From: Candidatus Ancillula glyptotermitis
GTDB taxonomy: Bacteria > Actinomycetota > Actinomycetes > Actinomycetales > Bifidobacteriaceae
Length of the DNA: 64,000 nt
Direction of reading: 5' to 3'
NCBI GenBank assembly: GCA_031268675.1
Contig: JAIRWY010000048.1
Location: 1 to 64,000, forward strand
Both the position numbers and the translations under genes were made by a program. Position 1 is the first letter of the stretch; each line of letters starts with the position of its first letter. This document shows, one piece after another, positions 39,401 through 54,400 of this stretch. Below the pieces are notes generated by a model. The model had not been told where the DNA came from and did not search any database. It saw nothing but the letters and a program-made list of their open reading frames with translations.

Positions 39401-42400
39401 ACTTTAATGATATTCTTGCAGGTACATATATTGTCAAGGAAATTAGTCCGCCGAATAACTACAAATCTAGTAATGCTGAACTTCTTTTAAATCTACACTC
39501 TGCAGGCAGTTCTCCAACGCAGGATGATTCAACTTATGCAAATCTAGCAGTGGATCATACTGCATCTTTGACTCCATTTACTCCAGTTCAAGAAAATACA
39601 GTGGTTGGTGGGAATTGGGCATATACTTTTATGCCTCTGCAATTAGATTTCTCTAATAAGTTGTACTTTTCATTTTCACCGCGTAAATCTGCAGATAGAA
39701 CGAATCAGCCACTAGCTGGTGCAGAATTCTGTTTGACTGATTCAAGTACGCCAAATAATGCTGTTGCCAATTTGATCGCCAATTTGAATACAGGTATTGC
39801 AACTAAATGTCATGATGATAAAGGCTTGAAGTTGTACTCAACGACTAATGGAAAATTCAACACCAAACTGGACGGTTCTGGACAATTCGCTGATGATTTA
39901 CTACTTCAATCAGATTTAACAAGTGTTGGAAATGATCAGCAATACAGTTTGATGGAAATAACTGCACCTAAATATTACAACATTTTAACTTCTCCTTTTC
40001 TATTTACTAGAGAAACAGCATCTTCTGTTTTTGCAAGCCCAATTGTAAATCTGGAAAAGAATATAACTGTACAAGCAAACAGTTTGGGAGTGCACTTAGT
40101 TGAAGCAACTGCTGATAAAACGGATGGTACTTGTATTGACACTGGTACATTTGCTGGTGCATCTTCAAGAAATGACCTTCCGCCTTATTTGCCGCTACCA
40201 TATGAGGAACCAACCAGATTCTGCATTGATGATCAAACTGAACAGTCCAGTGGTTTAGAAGGTAGCAGTTTTAAGTTAACTCCAGCAGATGTAAATGGAA
40301 ATAAGTTGAATACTCCAAGTGCAAATGCGCTTGTTAAAACCACACATGCAGATTCTACTGGACAAGTACATTTTGATGATGTATATGCATCTGATAGCGA
40401 ATATTGGGTTCTTGAAGAAACAGCTACAGTTGATGGCTACAAGAAAGATACAACTAGTAGATTAGTAAAACTTGATGAAGCAAACGCTGCTAATACAGTT
40501 GCTATTGCAGATCCATTTAAGGACTGGGAGTTGTATAAATTCAACATAGAAAAGGTCAACATTACTAACACTGCGCAGTTTTTATCTGGTGCGCAGTTTG
40601 GAATCTATGAGTGCTCAGATGCAGATTTAGGCGAACGAAGTAATTTTGGGCAACGATATTCTCGCACAGATGTTGAGGCTGATAAAAATAGACGTTCTTG
40701 CTCTAATGAAGTAGGCAGGTTTATCACAGATGTTGCTGGTGAAGTCTGGAATTTGAGTAAGAATTTACAGTTTGACAAGCGCAAGATATATGAGGTCCGT
40801 GAATTAGTTGCACCAAATGGATATGAAACTCGCACTTCTACACTTGCATTCTCATTTTACAACAACATGCCTATTGCACTTCAAGTCATTTACTGGACTT
40901 CACAGTTGGTCATTGCAGGAACTGATTATAATTCTGCTATGATGCCCGTGAATATTGCAGAAACTTGTAATGCTGGAACTGAGGCAACTCAAAGATGTGA
41001 CAAACTGCTCTGGGATACGTCAAATGCGCGTGGATATGGCAATAAGGCTTTGACTACAAGGTCTACAAATATGGATGTACTAGGAATTCAAATGTATGAT
41101 GTTCCTGATGATTCAAATGTTATTGCACGGTTCCAGAAATCTTCTGAGCTTGACAATTCGCCGCTATCTGGTGGACATTTCATGATTCAAACTGCTGATG
41201 CAACTGGAACACCGATTTATGACACATCAACCACAATATACACGGTTATATCTGGTGCAGACGGAAAAGTAGAGATACGCAATGTCATGACTAATAAAGG
41301 ACTTGCAGTTGGATACTACTTGCTTTCTGAAGTTGGTGCACCACCTGGTTTTGCGCTTAATTCTGCTGTGAAATACCTCATTTATATTACAACCAGTACA
41401 ACTGAGAGCCCCTTTATACAAGAAGTAGTTCAGTCAAAAAATGGTCCAGTTTTGGGACTAAAACAGAATTTGTCTAGTGTTGTATCAGGAACAGTTAAGT
41501 CGCTTGACATCAACTTCAATGCGTTCAACAAGCGCGATTTTGGCAAGGATGAATCTGCATGGTTAAACTCACCTGGATACAACATCAATTTGGAGAAGGT
41601 TATAGAAAATAGTCCACTTGCAGGCGCAGTTTTCACACTTTCTGCGTCTAATGGCGCAGGTTTTTACCCAGTAGCTGATTTTTCAACAGGTGTGGATGGT
41701 CATAGTGCAGATTTGGACAACTTTGCATTTGTTGCAGGTGTAAATTATAGACTTGAAGAAACCACACCACCAGCAGGCTACTTCTTGACTGGTGATTACT
41801 ACGACATTTCGTATGACCAGATCATGAATAAGCCCTCAGTAACTCGTTTTGTTAGAAGTGAAGATGGTGCAAGTTTTATAGATGATGGTATTCCAACTGC
41901 TTATTCTTATACTGCAGATAATAAACAGGTGAAGTTATTATCAGGTGTTTCATATTCAGTAAGAGCAACTTCTAATCTGATTCCTAGTACCTCAGCTATA
42001 GGAACTGAAGGTAATCCATATAACAACTACATTATTGATACTGGAGTTGGTGCATTTGTAGATCCTGAAACTGGGTCACTGTATTCAGCAACTGGATCAT
42101 TAGTTCTAAAAGATGCATTCGCGAAGTTTGCGAGTTCTAATGCGTATTTATACATTCCAAATGCGGGTGAAACAGTTCTGCGAATTTCAGATGGTTCAGT
42201 TTGTGGTGTTACATCTGATGGCGAGGGTATAAAAACAGTTGATGAAAGCAATTGTACTTTAAGCGATCCTGTGCATTCCTACACTAGGCATAATGCAGAT
42301 ATAGGGTATGGGCAAAAAGCGTATTTGCTTGATAATAACGCTGGTTTTCTCATCAACATCACAACTGGTAGTTATACAAACGCGCTTGGACAAACGCATG

Positions 42401-45400
42401 ACCAAAGGGATGCAATTAGTGAACCAACTTGTAAAGTACTTCCAGAAGTATTAACTACTTCTAGTGGTTCAAGTGGCTCATTTCTGCGGTTTTGTACAAC
42501 TACGCAATATATTTTTACTGGCTCTTCATTTCCACTTGCGCATGGTGAGGCGCTTAAATTTGGAGATGTTGTTGATTATACACACTATGGAGTTGGTGCA
42601 TTTACGGTGTCCAATCAAAAGAAATTGCGGATAGTCTTCCACAAGAAGTCAAATGATGTTGTTGACTCAGTTCCGCTTGCGGGCGCAATCTTTGAGTTGT
42701 GTTCTGCAGAACTGGTTAATGAAAGTTGTCCGCAAGGAAGTTCTAAAACTGCCACAAGTGACTCAAGTGGAAATGCGGTGTTTGACAATACTGCGGAAGG
42801 TCAATATAGATACCGCGAGCAAATTGCACCAGTTGGTTATGCGGTTGGCGCAAACTCCACTTGGCAAGAACAGAGTTTCATCGCTAATTCTGCTGATTGG
42901 GTAGTAGTAAATAATTCATTTGAAAAAACTGTGCCGATTGAATTATCAAATGCTAAAGAGAGCTTGACTTTGACTCTTGCTGCACAAAAAGTGATTGGAC
43001 TAGATACAACTACGCCTTTTCAGGATGTTCAATTTAGAATGTGCGGGTTAAATGGATCAACTTATGATCAATCTGTTCAAACTGATGTGGATGGAAAACT
43101 AGTGTTTAATAATATTGAACCTGGTGATTATACAATTTTCGTTGTAAATCCAACTGGATACTTTGAAATTCCAAGTGTTGCTATACATATCGCTCCAACG
43201 CGTTCAATTACTGAGGGACTAGATTCAAATACAGTTTTTGGAATTAACGGGTTAACGATTGCGCAAGTGAATTCAGGTAGTTCAGATGCTGCAATGCGTC
43301 AATTACAAATATCTGAGCCAATCAAGTTTATACCACAGTTCAAAGCCAACGCAGTAAATAAAATCTCCAAGTTTGTGGACGGTTCTGAGGATTTAGTAGA
43401 GCACGATTTGCATGGTACAACTTTTGAACTTCTAGTTGAAACTACTCAGAACAACTTTCAAAAACTATGTGATTTGGTGAGTTCAACTACTAGTGTTTTG
43501 CAATTTACATCAAACTGCGCACTTGGAAATACAGGTGAAAGCTTAAAGGACAAGTATTTGGATAAAACCAGACAATATAAGCTTGTGCAGACTTCTGTTG
43601 ACTTGGCAAATGAGACTGGAACTCCTGTATCTGTGCGGTTAATTGCGGATCCTGTGCAGATTTCTGGTGTAGATCTAAATCCAGGTGATGAAAAAGATAT
43701 TAACATTGTGAATAACTCGTACCCATATACGCTTTCTATAACAAAACGAGATGCAAAATCCAACAACCTGCTATCTGGAATTGTTTTTGAGTTGTATAAA
43801 TGCGAAAACTTTGCTAATTGCACAGAAGAAGATATAACTGGATCTGGACAAGTAGTTCTTAAAACTGCGACCACCAATAATGGACAACTGCAATTTACAG
43901 GACTGGATCAGAGCTGGTATTTACTTAAAGAACATTCAGTTCAAGATGGGTACTTCAAATTTGAGCCAGTTGTAGTTAAACTTGATGAAAATAAACATCT
44001 TGACTTGACAAATACGAAGTACTTTAGTGTTGATGTTACAAACTACGATAGACATTCTGCGGACAAGAAGCCTTTAGCTAGTTCTGAGTTTGAGTTGAAG
44101 TCCACAACTGATGATGAAAAATACAATTTGATGTCAAATACCTCTGGACAACTTGTGGTAACAAGCGCTGGTGAATATTACGGAAGAACTGTTGACCAAG
44201 TGCATCTGAGTTCAGTTAAATCATACAAGTTGGTCGAATTGAGTGCACCTGATGGATATCAAGTTGATGGAAATTACACCGAGTCACAAACACCAATTGT
44301 TTACTCAAATGCGGCAGTTTTGACTATTGAGGTGTTGAATGAACCAAAGTTTTCACTAACTTTCTCAGTTGTTGATGCGCAGAAAGCTGATAAAAAACTG
44401 GCTGGTGCAGAGTATGAACTTTGTCCAGAAAATGCATCTGCAGGTTCACCAAGTTGCCAAACAGCAACTGCAACTTGGCAAGATGCGACTTCATCATCAT
44501 CTGGAACTCCGTATAAACTTGGTAGTGGTGAATGGACAGGTGTTGTACATTTCAACAACTTGAAGTTGGGGACTTATGGACTATGGCAAGCACATCCAGC
44601 GGAACCATATAAGAGCAAATGTGGTGGAAATAGCAACGAGTCTGCATGCTCTTCATTGGCTGCGGATGGATATAATACGGAGTATAACTATTCACCGAAC
44701 ATGGAAAAATACCTCATTACCTTAAGGCATCCAGCGGATATAGAACCAAGAAGTAGTTTTGAAACAGTTGATCCGATTGCTGGTAATCTGAACAATTTGG
44801 ATGTTCAACTGACTCCAAGCCTTGTTGGGAATAGTTTCGGCTTAAATCTGGGGGAAACTGGAACTGGAACTGGGCAGAGTATTAAGAGTCAACAGATTTT
44901 CCATTTGTGGTTTGATAAATTTGATGGTGTTACTTATTCAAGTCTAACTGATGCAGTTTTTAGACTGGATGAGTATGATGGATCTGCTTTAGTCAATCAA
45001 ATCAACTTCTATTCATTTGCAGGACTTTGTAAAACTGGACAAATATGTGATGCATCAACTTCTAGTAATTGGCAGATTTTTCCAGGTTTTTATACTTCGC
45101 CAAAACCAACTGTTGCAAGTTTAGGTTCATCAAGTGTGCGATCTCTTGATTCGGTTCAGCTTTCAACTGCACATAATTATGTACTGTCTGAGGTTAGTCC
45201 ACCATCTGGTTATGAAGCTGTTTTGCAATACAACATCAGATTTGACACGGAAAAGCAAATACCAGTGATTACTTATGGAGATACTCCGACTGTTCTTAGT
45301 TGTGCCAGTCCTGCATATAACGCGACCGGAAATAAGTTCTTGTTACAAACTGATGGTTATGAAATTGATGGTGTGGAATCAGGACATATGCTCAAAGTTG

Positions 45401-48400
45401 TTGCAACAGTTTCAAGTTCAGATGGATCAGCAACTGACTGTACTACTGGTAGTGCTTATACTTCTACAGAAGATTCTGGCAAGATATTGCCCGTTAATAG
45501 TTGGTTAAAATGGGTTCCAGGCAATTGGAACACTTCCATATATCAGGTTGAAGACATTTTCTACCAGAATGCGGCATATATTTCTATTCCTGATGTTCCA
45601 CTGGATTCTAGGTTTGCTCTGGACTTTAAGAAGTTGACGACTTTACAACAAGATGGTTCAGTACTTCTTGATGATCAAATATCAGGAGCAGTTTTGGATG
45701 CAAATAGTTCAAATCTACCAGCACTAAATGGTGCTGAATTCAAAATTTGCGCGTCTGATTTCTCTGCGCCGACTATAACAGGACTTCTACTAACCAACAC
45801 ATGCGCAACTGCAGTATCTGGTACTAAAGCACAGAAGTTGAATAATACAGGAGATGCATTTGAACAAGAAACTACTGGATTACAAAACGGTGAAGTTAAA
45901 TTCAGCAACCTCAAAGTTGGTTTTTATACTATCTGGGAGAGTAAAATGCCTGATGGTTATGGCTCAGGTGGTACACCGCAAATTGGCTATCTGGTGCGCT
46001 TTTTTACATCTCCAATTCAAGGCGGTGGTTATGCAAAACTAGTCAGTGTACGCAAGTTGTATGACATTGTCACACAAGTAAATCAACCACATGAGGAAAT
46101 TAACGGACTTGGTGATGTTAATTATGCGTCCCCAATTGTTGGTGATGAAAATATGCAAAAACAGTGTCCGTACACAAATGACCAAGAGGTGATTGCAACT
46201 GATATTTATCACTCTCATTGGTGCGTAGGAAAGAAGACAGTTTTGAAGTTTAATGAACCAGAGAGTCCTAATGTTCAGTATGAGTTTAGTTCTAGCAGCT
46301 TTCTGCCAAAGTACACAGATACTGGTTATGGCGATATTGGTACAGCACCTGAAAATCCAGAGACTAGTATGAATTATAAACTTGATATTATCAACCGATT
46401 ACATGCATATAACTACTCGTTCAAAAAAATCAACAGTTGGTCTGAGCCTCTTGAAGATGTTGGTTTTACAGCATATAGAATTCCTTGTCAAGAAGTGGTA
46501 GTAGATGCATGTCTGGGTAACTTTGACTTGGAACAGAAAGATTCTTATCCTAGTCTTCATGCAACTTCAGATAATACTGGAACCGTAGAATTTAGAGGAC
46601 TTTTTGGACCAGAAACACTTTGGGCTATTGTTGAGACAACTCCACCAGTAGGTTTTCAAGTGTCTGGAGATCCTGTGGCATATATACAACTTGGAATGAA
46701 CGGAACTTCAGAATTTGCCACAAGGATAGTAGGCGGCTCGCACATACAACTTACTCTTAATCAAGAAACTCATGCAATTGCTGATAACTGGTTGCTCAAA
46801 AACGTAAAACAGTTTCCAATATCTGGAACTACTGCATTAGAAGAGGTAGTATTTGGAACACTTGACCAAACGCCCGTACTAGATGATAACTTTAGTAGTA
46901 GTAATGCGCAAGGCTCAGCCAAAACACTTCAGGTGAAGAATTATGCAAGTTCTGATGATACATACACAGATTTAATCTGCTCGTCCACTTGTACACTTGA
47001 ATCAGACAAGGTCTATCGTATTAAATATGTCAGTTATGAAACAGGGTTTAGACCTATTGCTTTAGGATTCTACACGATTGATTTTGTGCAGAATTCAACA
47101 CTAGGTCCAATTCCGCGCGTGCAATTTAAAGCATCTGAATTTGATGAACCAGTGGAAGTCAAGCAGAATGCAGATACAACTACTGGTCAATTAACTGCTC
47201 AGGAAGAGGAAGACTTCGTAAAAGAAGCACATGGTTTTAGCAAGTTCTGGCGCGATGCACAAGGTGATGATCACCTCAAGTTGAAAGTTCCACTAGAGAA
47301 GATACCGTTCAAGTTGAATTTGACAAAGCAGAATGTTGATGGGCAAAATTTGCGAAATGCTGTATTCTCGCTATGTGTTCTAAATCCTGATGGTGATGCA
47401 TGTCTTGATGACAATTATAATCAAGTTTCAACTTCTTCTAGTACGGGCAGATTTTCATTTGCACAAGAATATACAAATGCTGCTTCAAAATATCATCTCA
47501 CACCTCTTCAGGACTCTAAGACCTACTCACTAGTGGAAAAACAACCAGCACCAGGTGGTTACGACAAGCTATCTGGAAATATTGCGTTATATTGGAACAA
47601 TAATCTACCACATGTCCAATTTCCAGACTCTGAAATAGTGCTCACCACAGAAAGCGCTGTTATTGAAAATCCTGGAACTCCTGAAAGTTATGTGAACGTG
47701 CATTTTAGTGATCCGCTTAAGAACCAGCTACAGATGAAGTTGGATATACAAAAGTTGCTTACGAATATGCGTGGAGATGTTATTGACGATTCAACGCCGA
47801 AAAATGCAACATTTTCTGCAAAATCAGTTGTAGTAAATCAAGTTGGCTCAAATTATATTCCAGCAGCAACTGGAAGTATAGAAACTACTCTGCAAACTGA
47901 TGAGAACGGTAATTTGACTACTTCTCCAATAGTTGCACAGATTGATAACAAACATGGTATAATAGTAGAAGAGACTACATCTGTTACTGGTTATAATAAA
48001 CTGCCTGGATATTATCTAGTGCTTGGTGATACGGCACTTCCTGAAGGAGTTGTTGTTTATTATTATTCACATGAACTTTCAAGTGGCAACTACTCACGAC
48101 AACAAGTTTATGCAGGTACTTCTTCGGACAACTTTGATTATACAGCATGTGAACTAAGTGATTTGGATTGTTATAGAACTGTTAAATTGAGGATTGCTAG
48201 TAAACCAATAGGTTTTAATTTCTACATTAAGAAAACTTCTGGTACTAATTTACTTCAAGGTGCAGTATTTAACATGCTTGAGTTAGTTAAATCAGTCCCA
48301 GATGAAAAGTACTCCATAAAAGCAGATGGATTGCAGATTTCTGACATAATTTCAGGTGAAGATGGAATTGCCCATTTTGAGGGACTTGATCCTGGTACTT

Positions 48401-51400
48401 ACTTACTAGCAGAAACTCCACCAGTTGGATACAAGTTGTCGTCAACGCCTCTGCATTTAATTCAACTGCAGAAAACAGGAACCAAATCGAGCATTAAAGC
48501 GGTTGGTGCAGTAGTTGAAAATGGCGAGTTCAGACAAAGTGATGCACAATGGAATACTCTTTGTGAAAGTGCAGGTCAAGATAATACATGTGAAGTGGTT
48601 GATGCATCGGAATCCAACAACTTCCAAGCGTCCACACAAAATTCAGGAGCAAATCAGGAACTGGTTGTAGAAAATTATCGCAGTATTAAATTAAACTTGC
48701 AGCTAAATGCGACAACTGAATGGGCAGATGCAGGATCTAGTTTAACCTATACTTCAGCAAATCAAAATCCTGCTAAATTTGCACTTTGTAAGGCTCAAGC
48801 TAATTCTAGCCCAGATTGTGATGGTGCAGTTGAAATTTTGAATACTGGGCAAAATGGAAAACTTGCATTTGATATGGAGTTGATGACAAGTGCTGCTTAT
48901 GGGTATATTTTGAAGCAGACTAAAACTCCTGCTGGTTATACTGGAGTTTCTGGATATTACCGCATTAGTATTAGTGATAGCGGTTCAGGTGGAGTAGGAG
49001 TTCTTGCAATGTACAATTCTGGTGTAGAAACAGATATTGCAGAAGGAGAAAAGGATGTGCAGGTAAATGCAACAACTGGGAGATATGAGCTGAATGTTCC
49101 GAATAAGGCAGTTCAATACGAGTTAGCATTTTCAACCGCTTGGATTATGACCAACGGAAAGTTATGGGGGACTTCAAAAATTGGAGACAATGCATATTCA
49201 ACTGCATCTTTTGGATTAACACAACTTGATGCAAACGGGAACAAAATGCTTGGATCAATTCCGTATTCTGCAACTTCCACATGTACAAGTCCTATGTCTA
49301 CTACTTGCGGAAAAGTAGAGTTTCATAATATTCTTGCTGGAGATTATATACTAGAACAAACTACTCCAAATATTCCAAATGAAACTGCAGATCGCTACCT
49401 TGTGCAATTCTATCAAGACTTCAGTTTTGTTGATTATGATGGAAATCCAGATCCTCATCCAATGGCGAAGTTGACAAAATATGATTTGGCGACTTCTCTG
49501 CCATCTACAAATCCAAGTGCAGTATATATTAAGGACTTAAATGAAGTTGTTGATAATAGTTTTCATGCTGATTTTTCTGTCACTGATTGGACTGATTATA
49601 ATGCAAAAGAAGTACTAATCTTCAAGAATAAATCACAGTTCCAGATTCAGCCTAAGACATTGAACAAACAGACAGTAGAAGAAATTACAGATGCAAAGTA
49701 TAAGATTGAGGCTTGTGAAAGTGCTGGAAGTTGTATATCACCACAGATTTTGGGCACGAACTTAACTGGAAATCAAGTGCATGAAATTTACTTTTCCGTT
49801 GATAAGCACTACAGAATTTCTCAGACTACTGTTAATGACAACTTTGAGATTGACCCCGCGGCTAAGGAATACATTCCTGAAACTTGTTCATTTGAAGATG
49901 GTAATTATCCAACAAACTGTTTTGAATCAGCATATAGAGTTGTTAGCAGTGGTATATATAATGGCAGTTTGCTCATAAACTTGTTTACTTTTGAGAATAC
50001 GCCATTGTTCACAGTTGCTATTACTAAACTTAATGCACTTACAAATGCTCCAATTCAAGGCGTTTCTTTTAAAATTGATGATGGAAATAATCAGTATTAT
50101 GCAACTACTAATTCTTCTGGTATTGCTAGATTCTCGCAGAAGTTCAAGAGTTTGAGTGGAATTTTGTACACTTTAAACGAGGACTTAGAAAAGCCTGGAT
50201 TTTTACCTGAAACTGGCTCTTTAGGCATAAGTTTTGATACTTCAGCTAGTGTACCAAGTATTTCAAACAACAACTTCTTAAGTATTTCAAATGTTGCTGA
50301 TATTACCAAGCAGTTTAATTCAGATGCAATTGGTTCTATTCGTATGCAGAATTCATCATCTGTTAGAAATGTGCCAGTTTTCAAAGTGAATACCCGCCTA
50401 ATTAACGCACTCACTAGAACTGAACTAGATCCTTCAATTGCAAGTAGTTATACTTATGCGTTCACTTCTGGCGATTGTGTTGCATCACGCATGGAGCCAA
50501 TTCCAGCAACTTTACACACTGGAACCCCATGTAATTACAACTTGTCGCTAAATTCCGCACCTAGTGATTCTGATTATACCGCACCTGACCAAAACTACAA
50601 CTTCTATTATAATGCGAACTTAAAACTCATGGCAAAATTTAATTCTGGACAAGAATATGAACTACAAGCTGTTCAAACTGGAGATGGAGTACCTGAAATA
50701 ACATTAGACTATTTTGTTTTCCCGAAGCTCAAAGTACAGGTTGAAAAACGTGATTCAATAACAGATGATTCAATTGCAGGCGCAGAATTTAATCTAGCAC
50801 TTGAAAGTTGTGGTTCTTCAGTCCAGATAAACGTAAATATTTGTCAAAATCCTGGTACTGTAACTTCAACAATTGCTGACCAATTCCAGAGTTTCAATGC
50901 GCTAGTAAAGACTAATCATTATCAGTTATCTGAACAAAATGCACCAACTGGTTATACAACTTCTTCTGTTAAATACGACTTCAACTATTCTTCGGACGGA
51001 AATCTCCAGATGCGAAAAGTTATAGGAACTACTTCAACAACTATTGAAGTGCCGCTTGGTGGAGTTGCTATTAGTTCAAATACAGACCCTCAGACTTCTG
51101 TTCAGCTACTTGATGGTAATACGCTCAAATTCGTATACAAAAATACCAAAACTAGTAAAATAACTGTGCATAATTATGATGAAGAGATAGCCGTAGAAAA
51201 GGAGAAAAGTGGTTCAGAATTCAAGCTTTTTGACTGTGGAGTATATCAAAATGAACTACCATTAGCTACTAGATGCCAAAATCCATCAATTATTGCAACT
51301 GGTTTGACCGTTGATGGTACTTTAGATTTCTTGAATTTACAGCAAACTCATGAGTATAAACTACAAGAAATTACTGCTTCTGGACAAGTTCAAGTGGTTT

Positions 51401-54400
51401 CAGTATTCATACACTGGGATTCTGCAGCAACTCTAAGTGCTCGTTGGATAGTTGAAGATGATGTAAATACAGGTGGTTATAACGGAACTGCAGTTGCAAG
51501 TGGCGGACAAAATCAGGCAGATGTACTTGATTTAAACGTTGTAAATAAGAAGTTCAAAGTACATCTTAACAAGTATGATGAGCAAACAGGTCAAATGTCT
51601 GGTGCTTCTTTTGAGATTAGGGATAATACTGGATTTGCTATTGCCAACTCTAGGAAAACGACTACAAGTAGTGGAGTCATTGAATGGACAGATATAGCAT
51701 TTGTTTCTGGACAGACTTACCAACTGGTTGAAACAAGTTCTCCAACAGGTTTTGCGCTTGCGAAGACGCTTGATTTTACATTTAGTGCGGATGGAACTGG
51801 AACAACAGCGACTTCAAGCGAATTTACAACAGCAAGTTTTGCAACTGGACAAGATATTGGAACACTGGCTGTAATTGTGCGGAATCAAAAACTACAACTT
51901 CAAGCAACTGTTCTTTCAAATGGCAAGTATATTGAAGGAGCTTCATTTGATGTTTATAACTCAACTGGAACACAAAAGGTTGCTGGTCCATTTACAGTGT
52001 CAAATGCCACAAGTACTGCGAATCTCTTGATTCAGACAGATGCGTTACAAGTTGGTGTTTCGTATATACTTAGAGAAGTAAAACCTGCAGATGGTTATGC
52101 TAGTGCTGAAGATATTTATTTCAGATTTGATGCTACTACTAGAGAAAACATTGTGAATGTTGGTCAAATTAGCAACCCCAAAAATACTCTTGTAGTAAAA
52201 ACTTTTGGAGTTGATGATAAAAATAAGGAAAATGACTTGACATCAGCAGCATATATGGTGTATAATGGTAACAGCGAGCCAGTTTGCATCTCCAATAGCT
52301 CTATAAGCATCGATCTGTTTGATACTTATTGTTCTCTTAATCGGGGTTCGGTTTACTTTATTAAGCAAACTGGCTCACCTTCTGGTTATAGACTGGTTGA
52401 TGAGCCTATTGCGTTTACAGTATCTGGTGATGCAAGGGATAATGGTGTTACGACTGTTGAGTTTATTAACCAGTTGTTTAGTTTACAGGTAGCCAATACT
52501 CAAAATGATCGTGCAAATAACAGAACTTCTATTTATGGTTCTACATTTAGTGTGAATAAGTTGATCAATGGTGAACTTCAGGAAATTCCAGAACTGAATA
52601 ATTTGGCAACTGATACTAAAGGTTGTATTGAAGTTTCAAACTACCATTTTATTGCAGGCACACAATATATGCTAGTTCAGACTAAAACACCAGATGGCTA
52701 TATTAGCGCACCTAATGTTCCACTAGTTTTTGAGGATAATGAGGCAACTAAAACGCTTGAGGTTAATAATCAGCCGTATTTACTTACTGTACGCACAAAA
52801 GATGCTAGTACAGGTGAGAATTTGCCGTATCCATCTGGTGCGCATTTTATATTGTGCCCAAGTGACTCCAAACAAACAGAAAACTGCATAACCAGTAAAG
52901 AATCAAGTTACTCTGGGGTTGCTGGATACGATTTTGATAGTGCAAAGTTACAGCCTGGTACTTATTCACTTATTCAAGTTACTGGACCAATAAACACAGG
53001 TGGATATGCTATTGCAGATTTGGAACCAGTGCAGATTGAACGTGTTGCAAATTATAATGCAGGTGAAGATGGATTCAACACGTATGAAGTTGTAAATCAT
53101 AGAAACTCGTTGGTTTTAAAATTGTTTAGTAAAACGAACACATCGGAAAAAATAAACACTGGAACATTTGCGCTATTTACATCAGACGGAACTTCACAAA
53201 TCGGTGGGCAGGAGAAAGTTTATACTGCTGAAGACGGTTCTGTTGAAATTCAGCAGAATTCATCCATCTGGAATTTGGATCAAGTTTATATTCTACGGCA
53301 GTTAACAGCTGCTCCTGGTTATATTCCTGCGCCTGATATTCGTATCAAGTTCAGCTCTACTGGTAATCCTGAAGTGCTTTTAGATGATGAAACTTCAGCT
53401 TTTCCATTCGGGCAAGTGACTAATGATGACTTTGTAAATGGGCAACTCGCTCTAAATGTCTTTAATAGTCCACTTCAACTGCAAATAGCGAATTTTGATA
53501 TAGATAGAGTTACTCCCGTTTCTGGGGCTTATTACAAAATTTGCCCTCTTGTACCTCTTGCACAAGGAGAAACAATTCCAATTTCAGATCGCACAATTGC
53601 AGGTGGGGAAGATGCATGTACTTCACAGACACAAACAGATGAAAATGTGGTTCGCTTTGATGGTGTGCATATTTTAGCTGGTGTTGATTATAGACTTGAG
53701 CAGAATCAGACACAAGATGGATTTATCAACGCCTCGCCTATGCTACTTCGGTTTGATATCAATGGTTTTCGCGCAAATTATACAATTCATCATGGTCCAA
53801 CACTTTTTTCAATTAAAGGTGCTGCCACAGTAAACTATCCAGAAGGACATAATGATGAATTAACTGGTGGAGAAGTTAGTGGGAGCGGTAAGTTGACGCT
53901 TAAGATATTATCAGCAACTTATAAACTACAGTTAGTTAAATATAAGCAAAATGGAACTACAGTCCTTAATGGTGCAGGTTTTTCACTTTTCAACGAGGAT
54001 GGTACGCCTATGGGTTCAAAATCTGGCTATTCAATGCAACCAGAGCGATTTACAGGAGATTCTTCGTGCGATACTGATATTGCACTACCAGTTAATGAGA
54101 CTGGTAATGATGTTTATCCAACGCCTGATGGAAAACCGTATCCGAATTTGTCTTGCGCAAGTGAAGAAAATAACGGAATGTTGATATTTACAGGCATGAT
54201 GTTTAGAACTGGTGTTAGTTATTATCTGCGAGAAACGACGGTTCCTGAAGGACAACTTGCAGTTCCTGATTTGAGAGTCGAGGTTGATATAGACGGCAAG
54301 TGGACAGTGCGTTCAACCGTTCTTGGAAATGAACAAGAGGTGGTTAGTGCAGGTGTAGTTGATAACTACTGGGAGATAGTTTCACTTCTTGATGGTAATT